Positions 9,343-17,559 of a stretch of DNA of 64,000 nt are shown one piece after another; the stretch's first letter is position 1; each line of letters starts with the position of its first letter. The DNA comes from an uncultured Muribaculaceae bacterium (lineage in GTDB: Bacteria; Bacteroidota; Bacteroidia; Bacteroidales; Muribaculaceae): positions 1 to 64,000 of the forward strand of contig CAJGDJ010000005.1 of assembly GCA_904502025.1 (NCBI GenBank). The letters are read 5' to 3'. A model generated the notes under the pieces. It saw only the letters and a program-made list of their open reading frames with translations, was not told where the DNA came from and searched no databases. The translations under genes and the position numbers were made by a program.

Positions 9343-9879
9343 TTAATTGTTTTCACTTAATTCTTTTAGTTTTGCCCATCGTGGGTCAATTGCTTGTTCT
9401 TCTTCTGATTCAAGTTCCACACCTACGCCCACTTGATGTTTTCGCAACACTTCACTCATTGACTCATTGCATTCTCCATCGGAGTGTACGTGCATTATAG
9501 GTATCTCCAAAGATACTGTATCATAAATTAAATCAGCAACATTAAAGTAGTTCTCATTTTCAGGGATTTCAAGCACCTCATCAGAGTCATCACAATATTC
9601 ATCGCCATATTTCACTACAATGTGATATTCAACATCTACCGGTTGTTGCATATAATCAAGGCAACGATCACAAATAAGCGTCATTTCTCCCTTTATATCA
9701 AAATTAAGGTCGTAAATATCGCCTTTGTGGATTACCGATAGCTTCACATTTAAGTCGGCATCTTGAATATCAGAACTTTCCATTTCAGTGAAAAATTCCT
9801 TACCTAAATGATACTCAAAACTTTGAGTTCCAATAGGCATACTCTTTAGCGGTAGCTTAAATTCTGAAAACTGTCCCAC
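9343..9879 (-). CDS. DUF177 (YceD-like) protein
   Basis: This is a 178-residue DUF177 protein, a family encoded directly before rpmF and linked to large-subunit rRNA accumulation in bacteria and plastids. The conserved CDRCL motif is visible near residue 74. It is rich in acidic residues. The start is GTG at 9879 (MGQFSEFKLPLK); this fits the family N-terminus, whereas the next Met, at residue 14, would cut into it. It is the first gene of the cluster, with a promoter directly upstream. Confidence 0.9.
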   Translation of the reverse strand: MGQFSEFKLPLKSMPIGTQSFEYHLGKEFFTEMESSDIQDADLNVKLSVIHKGDIYDLNFDIKGEMTLICDRCLDYMQQPVDVEYHIVVKYGDEYCDDSDEVLEIPENENYFNVADLIYDTVSLEIPIMHVHSDGECNESMSEVLRKHQVGVGVELESEEEQAIDPRWAKLKELSENN

Positions 9880-9903
9880 TTAATATTGTTTGAAAAAACT
9901 GTG

Positions 9904-9934
9904 CAAAGTTAGCTAATATCTTCTTAATTGACAA
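9904..9934 (-). promoter_or_regulatory. Promoter of the DUF177-rpmF-fabH-era cluster
   Basis: On the minus strand a TTG (9932-9934) is followed after 20 bases by TAACTTTG (9904-9911), matching the Bacteroidetes -33/-7 pattern. The leader to the GTG start would be about 18 bases. Confidence 0.6.
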
Positions 9935-9963
9935 CTTTTAGACAAAATATTTCAATCTTTGTC

Positions 9964-11613
9964 CTATTTTTGCCCTATTTGAGGCTCTATTACTTGGAGA
10001 CGGTCGCCGGTTTCATCTACAATGGTGCGATGATAACGATCATCATACCCCGGGAATTGAGGATACACAGGCATTCCATACTGAGAACGCTCAAACCTTC
10101 CATTCTTCTCTTTTTTCACATTACCATCGAGATATTTAACCAACAAATAGTCGCCTAACTCTTTATATTTTACCACATATTTTTTTGACCAAATATTAGA
10201 GAGATCTTGCAATAGCTTTGAAGATACCGCCGGAGCAAACTCGGCAATCTCTCGTTCTATCATATTAACATCGGCAGCAATCGAATCCTCCAATGCCGTC
10301 TGCACTTTTCTCACATCATCAATCATCAACGAATAGCGTTGATACGTTTGATTCGACACATAATTAGTTACCCAAAATGCAGCGTCCCACGACAAGTTAT
10401 ACATATCGCCATTCCCCACTGCAAATTCATGAGGAACAGTTGTCGTACAATTATAAAACGGCACATAAACACACGTATTTGCATCATCTACACCAAACCA
10501 TAAAATTGTTTTCATATAATCGGGCTTGTCGTTTCGCAATTGAGCCACCAATGAAAAACCGGTTTGTTGTGTAGCGATAGCTCGTTCATGAGTGTATGTT
10601 TTACCATCTACCTTATAAGTCAACGGACGCCAACGATAAGGCAACTTAAATGGTCCGGCACCAATATCTTGTGTCATATCGAGTGGCGTGCCCTCAAAGT
10701 GGTCTCGCATCATATTTTGCATATCTCTAACCCCCACTTTGCGAGTTGGCTTAACCCAAAGAGGCAACACTTCGCCCTCTCCTTTAAGAATCCATGGCAA
10801 ATAAGAGTCCATACCATCGGCAAAACGATTATAATAGCTCCACACACGAGCATCGCAACCTCGCAATGCACTTGCATCGGTAATTGCGTATGCCAAAGAG
10901 AAACTAAACTCTTCATCTTTACCATTAAAATATCCCTGCTTACGAGCAAACTTAATTACATCGGGAGAATAAATGCAATTTTCCTTATCTTTTAATGGGA
11001 AACGATGTATGCGAGAGTGGTTGGCATGACCTGAGATACAATCATCGGGCACACGAATAGCAACCCACACCGCTCCTTTTTCTTTTCCACCTTTACCTAT
11101 AAGCTCCATTATCCACACCTCATTAGGATCGGCAATAGTAAATGATTCACCTGAGCTTGCATAGCCATAATCTCTAACTAAATTAGTCATTACCGTAATA
11201 GCCTCACGAGCAGTCTTTGCCCTTTGAAGTGATATGTATATCAATGAACCATAATCGATAATTCCGGTCGTATCAACAAGTTCTTCACGACCACCCCATG
11301 TGCTTTCCACAATCACAAGCCCATGTTCATTCATATTACCTATTGTGCGATAAGTGTGAGCGACTTCGGGAATTTCGCCCAAAAATTTACCGGTGTCCCA
11401 CTCTATCACTTTTCGCATTGTTCCCGAAGGGTAATCAGCTGCCGGTTGATTATACAACTCTCCATACAATGTATGACTATCGGCAGCATACGTAACTAAC
11501 GCACTTCCGTCGGGCGTCGCAGCTTTACCGGCTATAAGCCCGGTACAAGCATTTGCATCTACAGCCGAAACTAATAATATTGCTACTAAAACAATAATTG
11601 ATTTGATTCTCAT
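9964..11613 (-). CDS. Exported C69-family dipeptidase
   Basis: This is a 549-residue C69 peptidase (PepD/DipA type), an N-terminal-nucleophile hydrolase that cleaves dipeptides from peptide N-termini. A signal peptide ends at ...VDANA and the next residue, Cys23 of ACTGLIAGK, is the predicted nucleophile exposed by processing. Family blocks GLVIVESTWGGREEL and SGESFTIADPNEVWIMELIG are present. It is probably periplasmic or outer-surface, and would serve peptide use in this amino-acid-fermenting lineage. It is the last gene of the unit that begins with the lipoprotein gene, 13 bases after the helicase gene. A Cys so close to the cleavage site could be mistaken for a lipobox, but it does not follow a typical L-x-x-C. 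Confidence 0.92.
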   Translation of the reverse strand: MRIKSIIVLVAILLVSAVDANACTGLIAGKAATPDGSALVTYAADSHTLYGELYNQPAADYPSGTMRKVIEWDTGKFLGEIPEVAHTYRTIGNMNEHGLVIVESTWGGREELVDTTGIIDYGSLIYISLQRAKTAREAITVMTNLVRDYGYASSGESFTIADPNEVWIMELIGKGGKEKGAVWVAIRVPDDCISGHANHSRIHRFPLKDKENCIYSPDVIKFARKQGYFNGKDEEFSFSLAYAITDASALRGCDARVWSYYNRFADGMDSYLPWILKGEGEVLPLWVKPTRKVGVRDMQNMMRDHFEGTPLDMTQDIGAGPFKLPYRWRPLTYKVDGKTYTHERAIATQQTGFSLVAQLRNDKPDYMKTILWFGVDDANTCVYVPFYNCTTTVPHEFAVGNGDMYNLSWDAAFWVTNYVSNQTYQRYSLMIDDVRKVQTALEDSIAADVNMIEREIAEFAPAVSSKLLQDLSNIWSKKYVVKYKELGDYLLVKYLDGNVKKEKNGRFERSQYGMPVYPQFPGYDDRYHRTIVDETGDRLQVIEPQIGQK

Positions 11614-11626
11614 AATTTATTTTTAT

Positions 11627-14600
11627 TTATTTTACTTCTAATATTTTTCCTTTATCTACATACCACAAAAAGCCCCTCACATTTTCATGACCCATATCAA
11701 TAAGATGTTTCATGTATTCTTTAACTTGGTCTTTATAATCTTCTGACTCTTCTCCAAATTTATAATCAACCACATCAATCGTACCTTCTGCTGTCCATAC
11801 TATACGATCGGGGCGTGTATGTTTTGCATCTTTTTTAAGACATATCGAACGCTCATTTACAACCTTTCTATATCCTTCAAACCATTTCAACACCCTCTCA
11901 TCAGAAAAGGCTCTCGATAACATCACATACATTTCATCAAGCTCTTGGTCTGATATATTATTTCGATACCCTTGTCGCTTTAACGCCAATTGCAAATCTG
12001 ACAAATGATACACATGCTCCATTACCCTATGCAAAAAGACTCCTCTATTTTTTGCATCTTCAATCTGACCGTCATCTTCCATCTCGGTTAATTTCCAAAG
12101 ATCATCACGGTCAGCCGAGATATAAGGCGAAGCTTCGCGTTCAAAAACCACTTCGGCCGGTGGTATTTTTTTCTCTTCGTCTTTCTGTGCCACTGTCGGC
12201 TCACCAATTTCAAACACGCTTTTTTTATCGGCCGAATTTAGCGGAATATACAGTTCTCCTTTGGCTCCACTATGATATTCGGTTAATGATGCACAATAAT
12301 CGGGAGAAGCAACCTCAAATGCTTCATATATTGCCGTCGAGATACTATTCTTTTCTGTTTTACCCGTAACCATACAATTAACGCATAATTCATCGATGGC
12401 ACGCGTAAATGCTACATACGTAACATTAATAGTATCAACTTTTTCAGCTCTTAGATTTTGTTCATATTGATACTTCAAAGGTGTATCCTCAAGGCTTTTT
12501 GTGTTTTTAAGTGCAAACACAGGTGGTATTAATTCTCCATCAATACCATCGATTGCAACACTGTCAAACCAACGATAATCAGCTTTTTTAGGATCATCAG
12601 TAATAGGCCAATTTGCAATAGGAATATGCACACACTTAAATTCCAACCCTTTTGATTTATGAATGGTCATCACTCTAATGGCATCAACATCGGTCGATGA
12701 AGCCAAATAGTGGCTCGACGAGCTATCCCACCAACGAAGAAACGAATTAACATCATGACTTCCTCGCGAACAAAAATCCAACACTTCGTCTTGAAATGCT
12801 GTTATAAACGCAATATCACGCATTCGCAAATCTTCGGGGATATAACGCACTATTATTCGTTCAACCAAAGTTGGCAAACTCACATGTTCTATCTGCTCAA
12901 CCTCATCAATCAATTTATCGACATCGGACGAATCTCCATTTATGGCTTTATTCAATGCTTCATTAGGTTCTACACCCCTATTTGTATAAAGCACATAACT
13001 ATGTAGAATTTGATTAAACCGACGTTTTGACATATATCGTGACCCACCCTCAATATCGCTACTCAACAATCGCAACACACTGATAATTAGTTTTACCATT
13101 GGCGATGAGTCAACTTTGAGAGCTCCATCTGATATAATATTTATCTTTGGAAAATCGACTTCGGGGTCAACCATCAAATCCATTAAATAATTAATCGCAC
13201 TTTCGCCATCATTTCCGTTGCGAACAAGTATTGCAATATCTTTTTGTTGGTATCCCGAATCCAACTGCCGTTTTATATCGACAGCCATCTTTTCAAATGA
13301 TTTCAGTTTTTTATCATCATCGTCATCAATAAACTCAAACTTCACATACCCACGATGATTCTCATGTTTTTCCGACACTTGCTGTGTTATATTTGAATAC
13401 TCGTCCTCCACATCAAGTATATATGACAAAGCCGAGAACAGTGTGTTATTAAATTTCACAACCTCTGCCGAACTTCGCCAATTTGTATTTTCCTTCACAT
13501 CGACTCCTCGCTCATTTATTTGACCGGTAAAATCATTTGCCACTTGATTTTGCAACAATGAAGGGTCGGAATTTCGAAAACGATAAATACATTGTTTAAC
13601 ATCACCAATAATGAGATTGTCATTATCCTGCGAAAGACTTTCAGAAACAAGAGGGTTAATATTTTGCCATTGCAAACGCGAGGTATCTTGAAACTCATCA
13701 ATCAAAAAATGATTTAACCTCACCCCCATTCGTTCATATATAAATGGAGCTTCATCTTCACTAATGATACGTTGCAACAAATCATTAGTGTCCGACAAAA
13801 GTATTAAATTATTATTTTCCCGAAACTCCTTAATAAATCTCATTGTGTCACCAATCAGCCCCAAGCCATAAATATTTTTGCGTATTAACGCCAAAAACTT
13901 CAATCGAGGTATCAGCTCAACAATTCGCTCTATCGCCGACTGAACAGCCTCTTCAACCTCTTGCGACACTATATAACCTTTCTTAAATATCGGTTTTTCA
14001 TGATTGGCAACCCCCTTAATGGTATTTGACAAGTCAATATCGTCTATTTTTTGGTTAAGAATATCCTGCCATTTTATTATCGGAGTTTTCACATGATGCT
14101 GCATACCCGCAACATCATCTTCACTTAATAGCTTAAATATGTTTTCCGCTGTATTTTTTATCACATTTCGAGTTACCCCTATTTGCTTTTTCAACTGCTC
14201 CTCAAATCTCACAATTCGGGTAGGGTCATCAAAATATGATTCCACATCATTGTTTAATCGCAACCTAAACTGCTCGTCGGATAATTTCTTGATAAATCGC
14301 AATAAATCGCCATATATCTGCGACTTACGATTAAACAAATTAAAACTACCTCCCTCCTCTATTTTTTGCATCATAAACTGTCGCAACCATTCAGCCAAAA
14401 GCTTTGAGCGAGAGTCATTTCGATAGTTTATCGCATTAAACAACTCATTCACACCTGAGGAAATGGCAAATGAATCATCTAATTCCACTTCATAATTTCC
14501 GGTAAGGTCGACTTCAAATGCAAACGTACGCAACACATTTTGAAAGAAGGCATCGATTGTGCTTACATTGAAAAAAGTGTAATCAAACAGCAATTGTCCT

Positions 14601-14926
14601 AATACAGTTTCGGCAGTTGCCTTTAACTCATCTTTAGTGCATTCAAAAAGACTCAATAAATCTTTTAGATAAGGACTTTTTTCGCCCCCCATAGCAGGCA
14701 ACTCGGCAATTATAGCAAGTTCCTTTATGATGCGACGTTTCATTTCATCAGTCGCCTTATTCGTAAAAGTTATGGCAAGAACATCTTGATGCTCCTCTTG
14801 AGGATTTTTATTAAGCCTATACTTTCCGGTATTATGATCTTTATAACCCAACACCAACTTTATATACTCGTATGCAAGAGTATATGTCTTTCCCGACCCC
14901 GCCGATGCTTTATAAACCGTAAGCAT
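11627..14926 (-). CDS. UvrD/RecB-family helicase-nuclease (AddA-like)
   Basis: This 1099-residue SF1 helicase is expected to process DNA double-strand breaks. The Walker A motif ASAGSGKT is at 7-14, TFTNKATDEMKRRI follows, the Walker B region is LIDEFQDTSRLQW, and motif VI is VTYVAFTRAIDE. The C-terminus has a PD-(D/E)xK nuclease core, TIDVVDYKFG. The combination is that of AddA or RecB. No AddB partner gene is adjacent: the upstream neighbour is the SUI1-like gene, 28 bases away. The partner is presumably elsewhere in the genome, or the protein works alone. It is embedded in a tight operon. Confidence 0.9.
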   Translation of the reverse strand: MLTVYKASAGSGKTYTLAYEYIKLVLGYKDHNTGKYRLNKNPQEEHQDVLAITFTNKATDEMKRRIIKELAIIAELPAMGGEKSPYLKDLLSLFECTKDELKATAETVLGQLLFDYTFFNVSTIDAFFQNVLRTFAFEVDLTGNYEVELDDSFAISSGVNELFNAINYRNDSRSKLLAEWLRQFMMQKIEEGGSFNLFNRKSQIYGDLLRFIKKLSDEQFRLRLNNDVESYFDDPTRIVRFEEQLKKQIGVTRNVIKNTAENIFKLLSEDDVAGMQHHVKTPIIKWQDILNQKIDDIDLSNTIKGVANHEKPIFKKGYIVSQEVEEAVQSAIERIVELIPRLKFLALIRKNIYGLGLIGDTMRFIKEFRENNNLILLSDTNDLLQRIISEDEAPFIYERMGVRLNHFLIDEFQDTSRLQWQNINPLVSESLSQDNDNLIIGDVKQCIYRFRNSDPSLLQNQVANDFTGQINERGVDVKENTNWRSSAEVVKFNNTLFSALSYILDVEDEYSNITQQVSEKHENHRGYVKFEFIDDDDDKKLKSFEKMAVDIKRQLDSGYQQKDIAILVRNGNDGESAINYLMDLMVDPEVDFPKINIISDGALKVDSSPMVKLIISVLRLLSSDIEGGSRYMSKRRFNQILHSYVLYTNRGVEPNEALNKAINGDSSDVDKLIDEVEQIEHVSLPTLVERIIVRYIPEDLRMRDIAFITAFQDEVLDFCSRGSHDVNSFLRWWDSSSSHYLASSTDVDAIRVMTIHKSKGLEFKCVHIPIANWPITDDPKKADYRWFDSVAIDGIDGELIPPVFALKNTKSLEDTPLKYQYEQNLRAEKVDTINVTYVAFTRAIDELCVNCMVTGKTEKNSISTAIYEAFEVASPDYCASLTEYHSGAKGELYIPLNSADKKSVFEIGEPTVAQKDEEKKIPPAEVVFEREASPYISADRDDLWKLTEMEDDGQIEDAKNRGVFLHRVMEHVYHLSDLQLALKRQGYRNNISDQELDEMYVMLSRAFSDERVLKWFEGYRKVVNERSICLKKDAKHTRPDRIVWTAEGTIDVVDYKFGEESEDYKDQVKEYMKHLIDMGHENVRGFLWYVDKGKILEVK

Positions 14927-14954
14927 AGTTTTTCGACATTCTAAAATTAGGCAA

Positions 14955-15299
14955 TTATATTATTCGAGCTTTATAGCCTTGCTTTGTAAGGAAATTCAAC
15001 ACAGCATCACGCTTGTCGCCTTGAATCAGAATCTCGCCACCACGAGCCGACCCTCCTGTTCCAAGCGATGCTTTCATTTTGCTTGCCAATGCCGACACCT
15101 CGTCATCATTGATAGCAAATCCGGTTACTATCGTTGCCACCTTTCCGCCTCTACCCTTCTTTTCAAGAATTATATCAAGGCGTGGTTGCTTCGTTGATGT
15201 TTTTTCGTCGTTTTCCACAGTTGAATCTTCCCCTTGAGGCAAATCGGGATTCGAATCAAGAAAAGCCTGCAAGCCGGCTTGCCAATCATTCATTTTCAT
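14955..15299 (-). CDS. SUI1/YciH-family translation factor
   Basis: The 114-residue protein is a bacterial homologue of eIF1. After a 40-residue polar lead comes the SUI1 core: LEKKGRGGKVATIVTGF, an LGTGGSARGGEILIQGD loop and a C-terminal GYKARII. The family is thought to affect start-codon choice or ribosome recycling; its bacterial role is not settled. It lies 12 bases after the lipoprotein gene and 28 before the helicase gene. ATG codons at 15299 and 15293 are both possible starts. Confidence 0.92.
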   Translation of the reverse strand: MKMNDWQAGLQAFLDSNPDLPQGEDSTVENDEKTSTKQPRLDIILEKKGRGGKVATIVTGFAINDDEVSALASKMKASLGTGGSARGGEILIQGDKRDAVLNFLTKQGYKARII

Positions 15300-15311
15300 T
15301 TGTTGACTTTT

Positions 15312-15779
15312 TTAGTTATTACATTCGTGATGATTACACAACTCGCCATGGACATCACAGCAGCTATCAATAGGCTCGCCATCTCTTATATCGCATGGAG
15401 CATCAATTACATCAGAAAGCGTTCGCAACATTTCGGTATATTGAACATCTTCTACCGACAAATCTGAAAAACACGCAGCCACCGAATCAGCATTTTTCTC
15501 AACTGCAGCATGATAACATTTTGTAGCAACTGCCATATTCTCCACTTCATTTAACTGCTCCGACAGCTTTACATACACCATCGATAATCGGCATAACGAC
15601 TTCACCGAAGCATCGGCTATATCAACTTCTGCCATTATATCATCACTGATTTCTTGAGCCGCTTTATAATCTTTTCGAGCAATAAAATCTTCAGCATCAG
15701 AGATTGCGTGATGCCCGACACCTCCTGAACATGCCGAAAACAACAACACTCCCATCAATATCAAAAAAAACTTCTTCAT
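15312..15779 (-). CDS. Small lipoprotein with helical repeats and a Cys/His-rich tail
   Basis: I do not recognise the family. The likely start is ATG at 15779 (MKKFFLILMGVLL); the longer frame begins at TTG and adds seven residues ahead of the signal peptide. A lipobox LFSAC is followed by SGG, not acidic residues, so it lacks the usual surface-export signal and should face the periplasm. The body is alpha-helical and looks TPR-like (DAEDFIARKDYKAAQEISDD; AVATKCYHAAVEKN). The last 35 residues hold six Cys and three His (DSCCDVHGELCNHHECNN), suggesting a metal site or disulfides. It heads a four-gene unit. Confidence 0.75.
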   Translation of the reverse strand: MKKFFLILMGVLLFSACSGGVGHHAISDAEDFIARKDYKAAQEISDDIMAEVDIADASVKSLCRLSMVYVKLSEQLNEVENMAVATKCYHAAVEKNADSVAACFSDLSVEDVQYTEMLRTLSDVIDAPCDIRDGEPIDSCCDVHGELCNHHECNN

Positions 15780-15804
15780 ACTAAGTATTTGATAGTTCAA
15801 AAAG

Positions 15805-15836
15805 CAAAGATAATATTTTTAATCCACAATGCACAA
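15805..15836 (-). promoter_or_regulatory. Promoter of the lipoprotein-SUI1-helicase-dipeptidase unit
   Basis: On the minus strand TTG (15834-15836), a 21-base spacer and TATCTTTG (15805-15812) match the -33/-7 pattern. The leader to the ATG at 15779 would be about 20 bases. Confidence 0.6.
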
Positions 15837-15914
15837 TCACAAAATAAGATTTTGCATCACACACAATCACAATAAGCTCTATTTTGACCAATAAGCCGAG
15901 AAAGAGATAAAACA

Positions 15915-15944
15915 AAAACGCTGACTCGTGAGAATCAGCGTTTT
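15915..15944 (-). terminator. Terminator after tRNA-Gln
   Basis: A 10-bp stem (AAAACGCTGA/TCAGCGTTTT) with a 10-base loop is flanked by A-runs on one side and T-runs on the other, so it can work in both directions. On the minus strand it is nine bases after the tRNA. Confidence 0.8.
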
Positions 15945-15952
15945 ATTTTAAG

Positions 15953-16023
15953 TTGTCTTACCAGGACTCGAACCTAGACAGGCAGAACCAAAAACTGCAG
16001 TGCTACCATTACACCATAAGACA
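15953..16023 (-). tRNA. tRNA-Gln (TTG anticodon)
   Basis: Read on the minus strand, a 7-bp acceptor stem TGTCTTA/TAAGACA, a D-arm with GGTGTAATGGTAGCAC, an anticodon loop TTTTGGT (anticodon TTG) and a T-loop GGTTCGAGTCC are all present. The last anticodon-stem pair is a T-T mismatch (positions 31-39). The 3' CCA is not encoded: the bases after the discriminator A are CTT. Confidence 0.93.
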
Positions 16024-16060
16024 ATCCTTATTTGCCCAAGACTTCCGTCCTAAAGCGTTG

Positions 16061-16068
16061 CAAAGTTA
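16061..16068 (-). promoter_or_regulatory. Candidate -7 box of tRNA-Gln
   Basis: The minus strand reads TAACTTTG 38 bases before the tRNA 5' end, giving a predicted start about 30 bases upstream of the mature RNA. Confidence 0.45.
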
Positions 16069-16109
16069 CGCACATTTTTTTTACTGTGCAAACTTTTTTG
16101 CAACTTTTT

Positions 16110-17402
16110 TTATTTTGCAATGAGCAAGAAATAATTCTTTTTACCCTTTTGAACAAGTATATACTTGTTATTGAGCAACATGTCGGCCGAAGCATCGGCA
16201 TACACATCGGTAATCTTTTCTTTATTGATTGACACACCTCCTTGTTGTGCAAGCTTACGAAGTTCGCCTTTAGATGGGAATACCGCAGCTTTTTCAACCA
16301 AAAGATCAGCAATTTTTACACCGGCTTCGATGTCGGCTTTTTCAACTTCGAATGTTGGCACACCTTCAAACACCGCCAAAAGTGTAGCTTCGTCGATTTT
16401 GCGAAGAGTTTCAGAAGCTTTGTTGCTGAAAAGAATTTGCGAAGCTTCAACAGCAGCTTCATATTCGTCGGCAGAGTGTACCATTGTGGTTATTTCTTTT
16501 GCAAGACGCTTTTGCAATGGACGCAAGCCGGGGTCTTTTTCTTGTTCTTCAACCAATGTCTGGATTTCTTCGCGAGAAAGTTCGGTGAAAATTTTGATAT
16601 ATTTTTCAGCGTCTGCATCTGACACGTTCAACCAGAATTGATAGAACTTATAAGGAGAAGTGTAGCGAGAATCCAACCACACGTTACCACTTTCAGTTTT
16701 GCCAAATTTACCACCATCGGCTTTGGTAATTAGAGGACATGTGAGTGCGTAAGCTTCACCACCAACTGTGCGACGAATCAATTCAGTTCCGGTGGTAATA
16801 TTGCCCCATTGGTCAGAACCGCCAAGTTGAAGACGGCAATTTTTCTCTTTGTAGAGAGTTAAGAAGTCATAACCCTGTACAAGTTGGTAAGAAAACTCGG
16901 TAAACGACATTCCTTGTTGAGACTCTCCCGAAAGACGCTTCTTAACCGAATCTTTTGCCATCATATAGTTTACTGTGATGTGTTTGCCCACATCGCGAAT
17001 AAAGTCGAGGAATGAAAAGTTTTTCATCCAGTCGTAATTATTCACCAACTCTGCTGCGTTTGGAGCGTCGCTATCAAAGTCGAGGAACTTTGCAAGTTGC
17101 TTTTTGATAGCTTCTTGGTTGTGGCGGAGAGTTTCTTCGTCAAGAAGTTTACGCTCTTGGCTTTTCATTGAGGGGTCACCAATCATGCCGGTAGCACCTC
17201 CTACGAGGGCAATGGGTTTATGTCCGGCACGTTGAAAATGCTTAAGCATCATCACTCCCACCAAGTGTCCGATATGTAAAGAGTCGGCAGTTGGGTCAAT
17301 ACCCAAATAAGCCGTAGTCATTTCTTTTTTTAGTTGTTCGTCTGTTCCGGGCATCACAGTGTGAATCATGCCACGCCAGGTCAATTCTTCGATAAAATCC
17401 AT
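16110..17402 (-). CDS. tyrS: Tyrosyl-tRNA synthetase
   Basis: This 430-residue class I synthetase charges tRNA-Tyr. HIGH is at residues 43-46 (SLHIGHLVG), the second ATP-binding signature is KFGKT (in place of KMSKS), and the tyrosine pocket region includes GGSDQWGNITTG. The C-terminus has an S4-like RNA-binding domain (GGVSINKEKI...). The ATG at 17402 is the only sensible start. It is followed by tRNA-Gln on the same strand. Confidence 0.98.
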   Translation of the reverse strand: MDFIEELTWRGMIHTVMPGTDEQLKKEMTTAYLGIDPTADSLHIGHLVGVMMLKHFQRAGHKPIALVGGATGMIGDPSMKSQERKLLDEETLRHNQEAIKKQLAKFLDFDSDAPNAAELVNNYDWMKNFSFLDFIRDVGKHITVNYMMAKDSVKKRLSGESQQGMSFTEFSYQLVQGYDFLTLYKEKNCRLQLGGSDQWGNITTGTELIRRTVGGEAYALTCPLITKADGGKFGKTESGNVWLDSRYTSPYKFYQFWLNVSDADAEKYIKIFTELSREEIQTLVEEQEKDPGLRPLQKRLAKEITTMVHSADEYEAAVEASQILFSNKASETLRKIDEATLLAVFEGVPTFEVEKADIEAGVKIADLLVEKAAVFPSKGELRKLAQQGGVSINKEKITDVYADASADMLLNNKYILVQKGKKNYFLLIAK

Positions 17403-17445
17403 TATAGTATATTGTTATATTATTTTTCAATATTATTTTCAACTG

Positions 17446-17453
17446 CAAAGTTA
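17446..17453 (-). promoter_or_regulatory. Candidate -7 box of tyrS
   Basis: The minus strand reads TAACTTTG, giving a predicted leader of about 37 bases. No -33 TTTG is seen at the normal spacing. Confidence 0.45.
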
Positions 17454-17547
17454 CACAATAAATTTGTATTTACCCGATTATCAAAGACATTATTTATGAA
17501 GATTAAATCATTAAATCTCATTTGTGTTAATTGTGAATTAAATGTGC

Positions 17548-17555
17548 TATCTTTG
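17548..17555 (+). promoter_or_regulatory. Candidate -7 box of the DEAD-box operon, start-proximal
   Basis: TATCTTTG ends four bases before the ATG at 17560. A TTTG at 17521-17524 lies 23 bases upstream, slightly more than the usual 19-21. If used, the transcript would start at or next to the A of the start codon. Confidence 0.5.
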
Positions 17556-17559
17556 TGGC

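Noticed and set aside
9964..11613. C69 dipeptidase as a lipoprotein
   Set aside because: Cys23 follows ...VDANA, not a lipobox, and is better explained as the catalytic N-terminal nucleophile.
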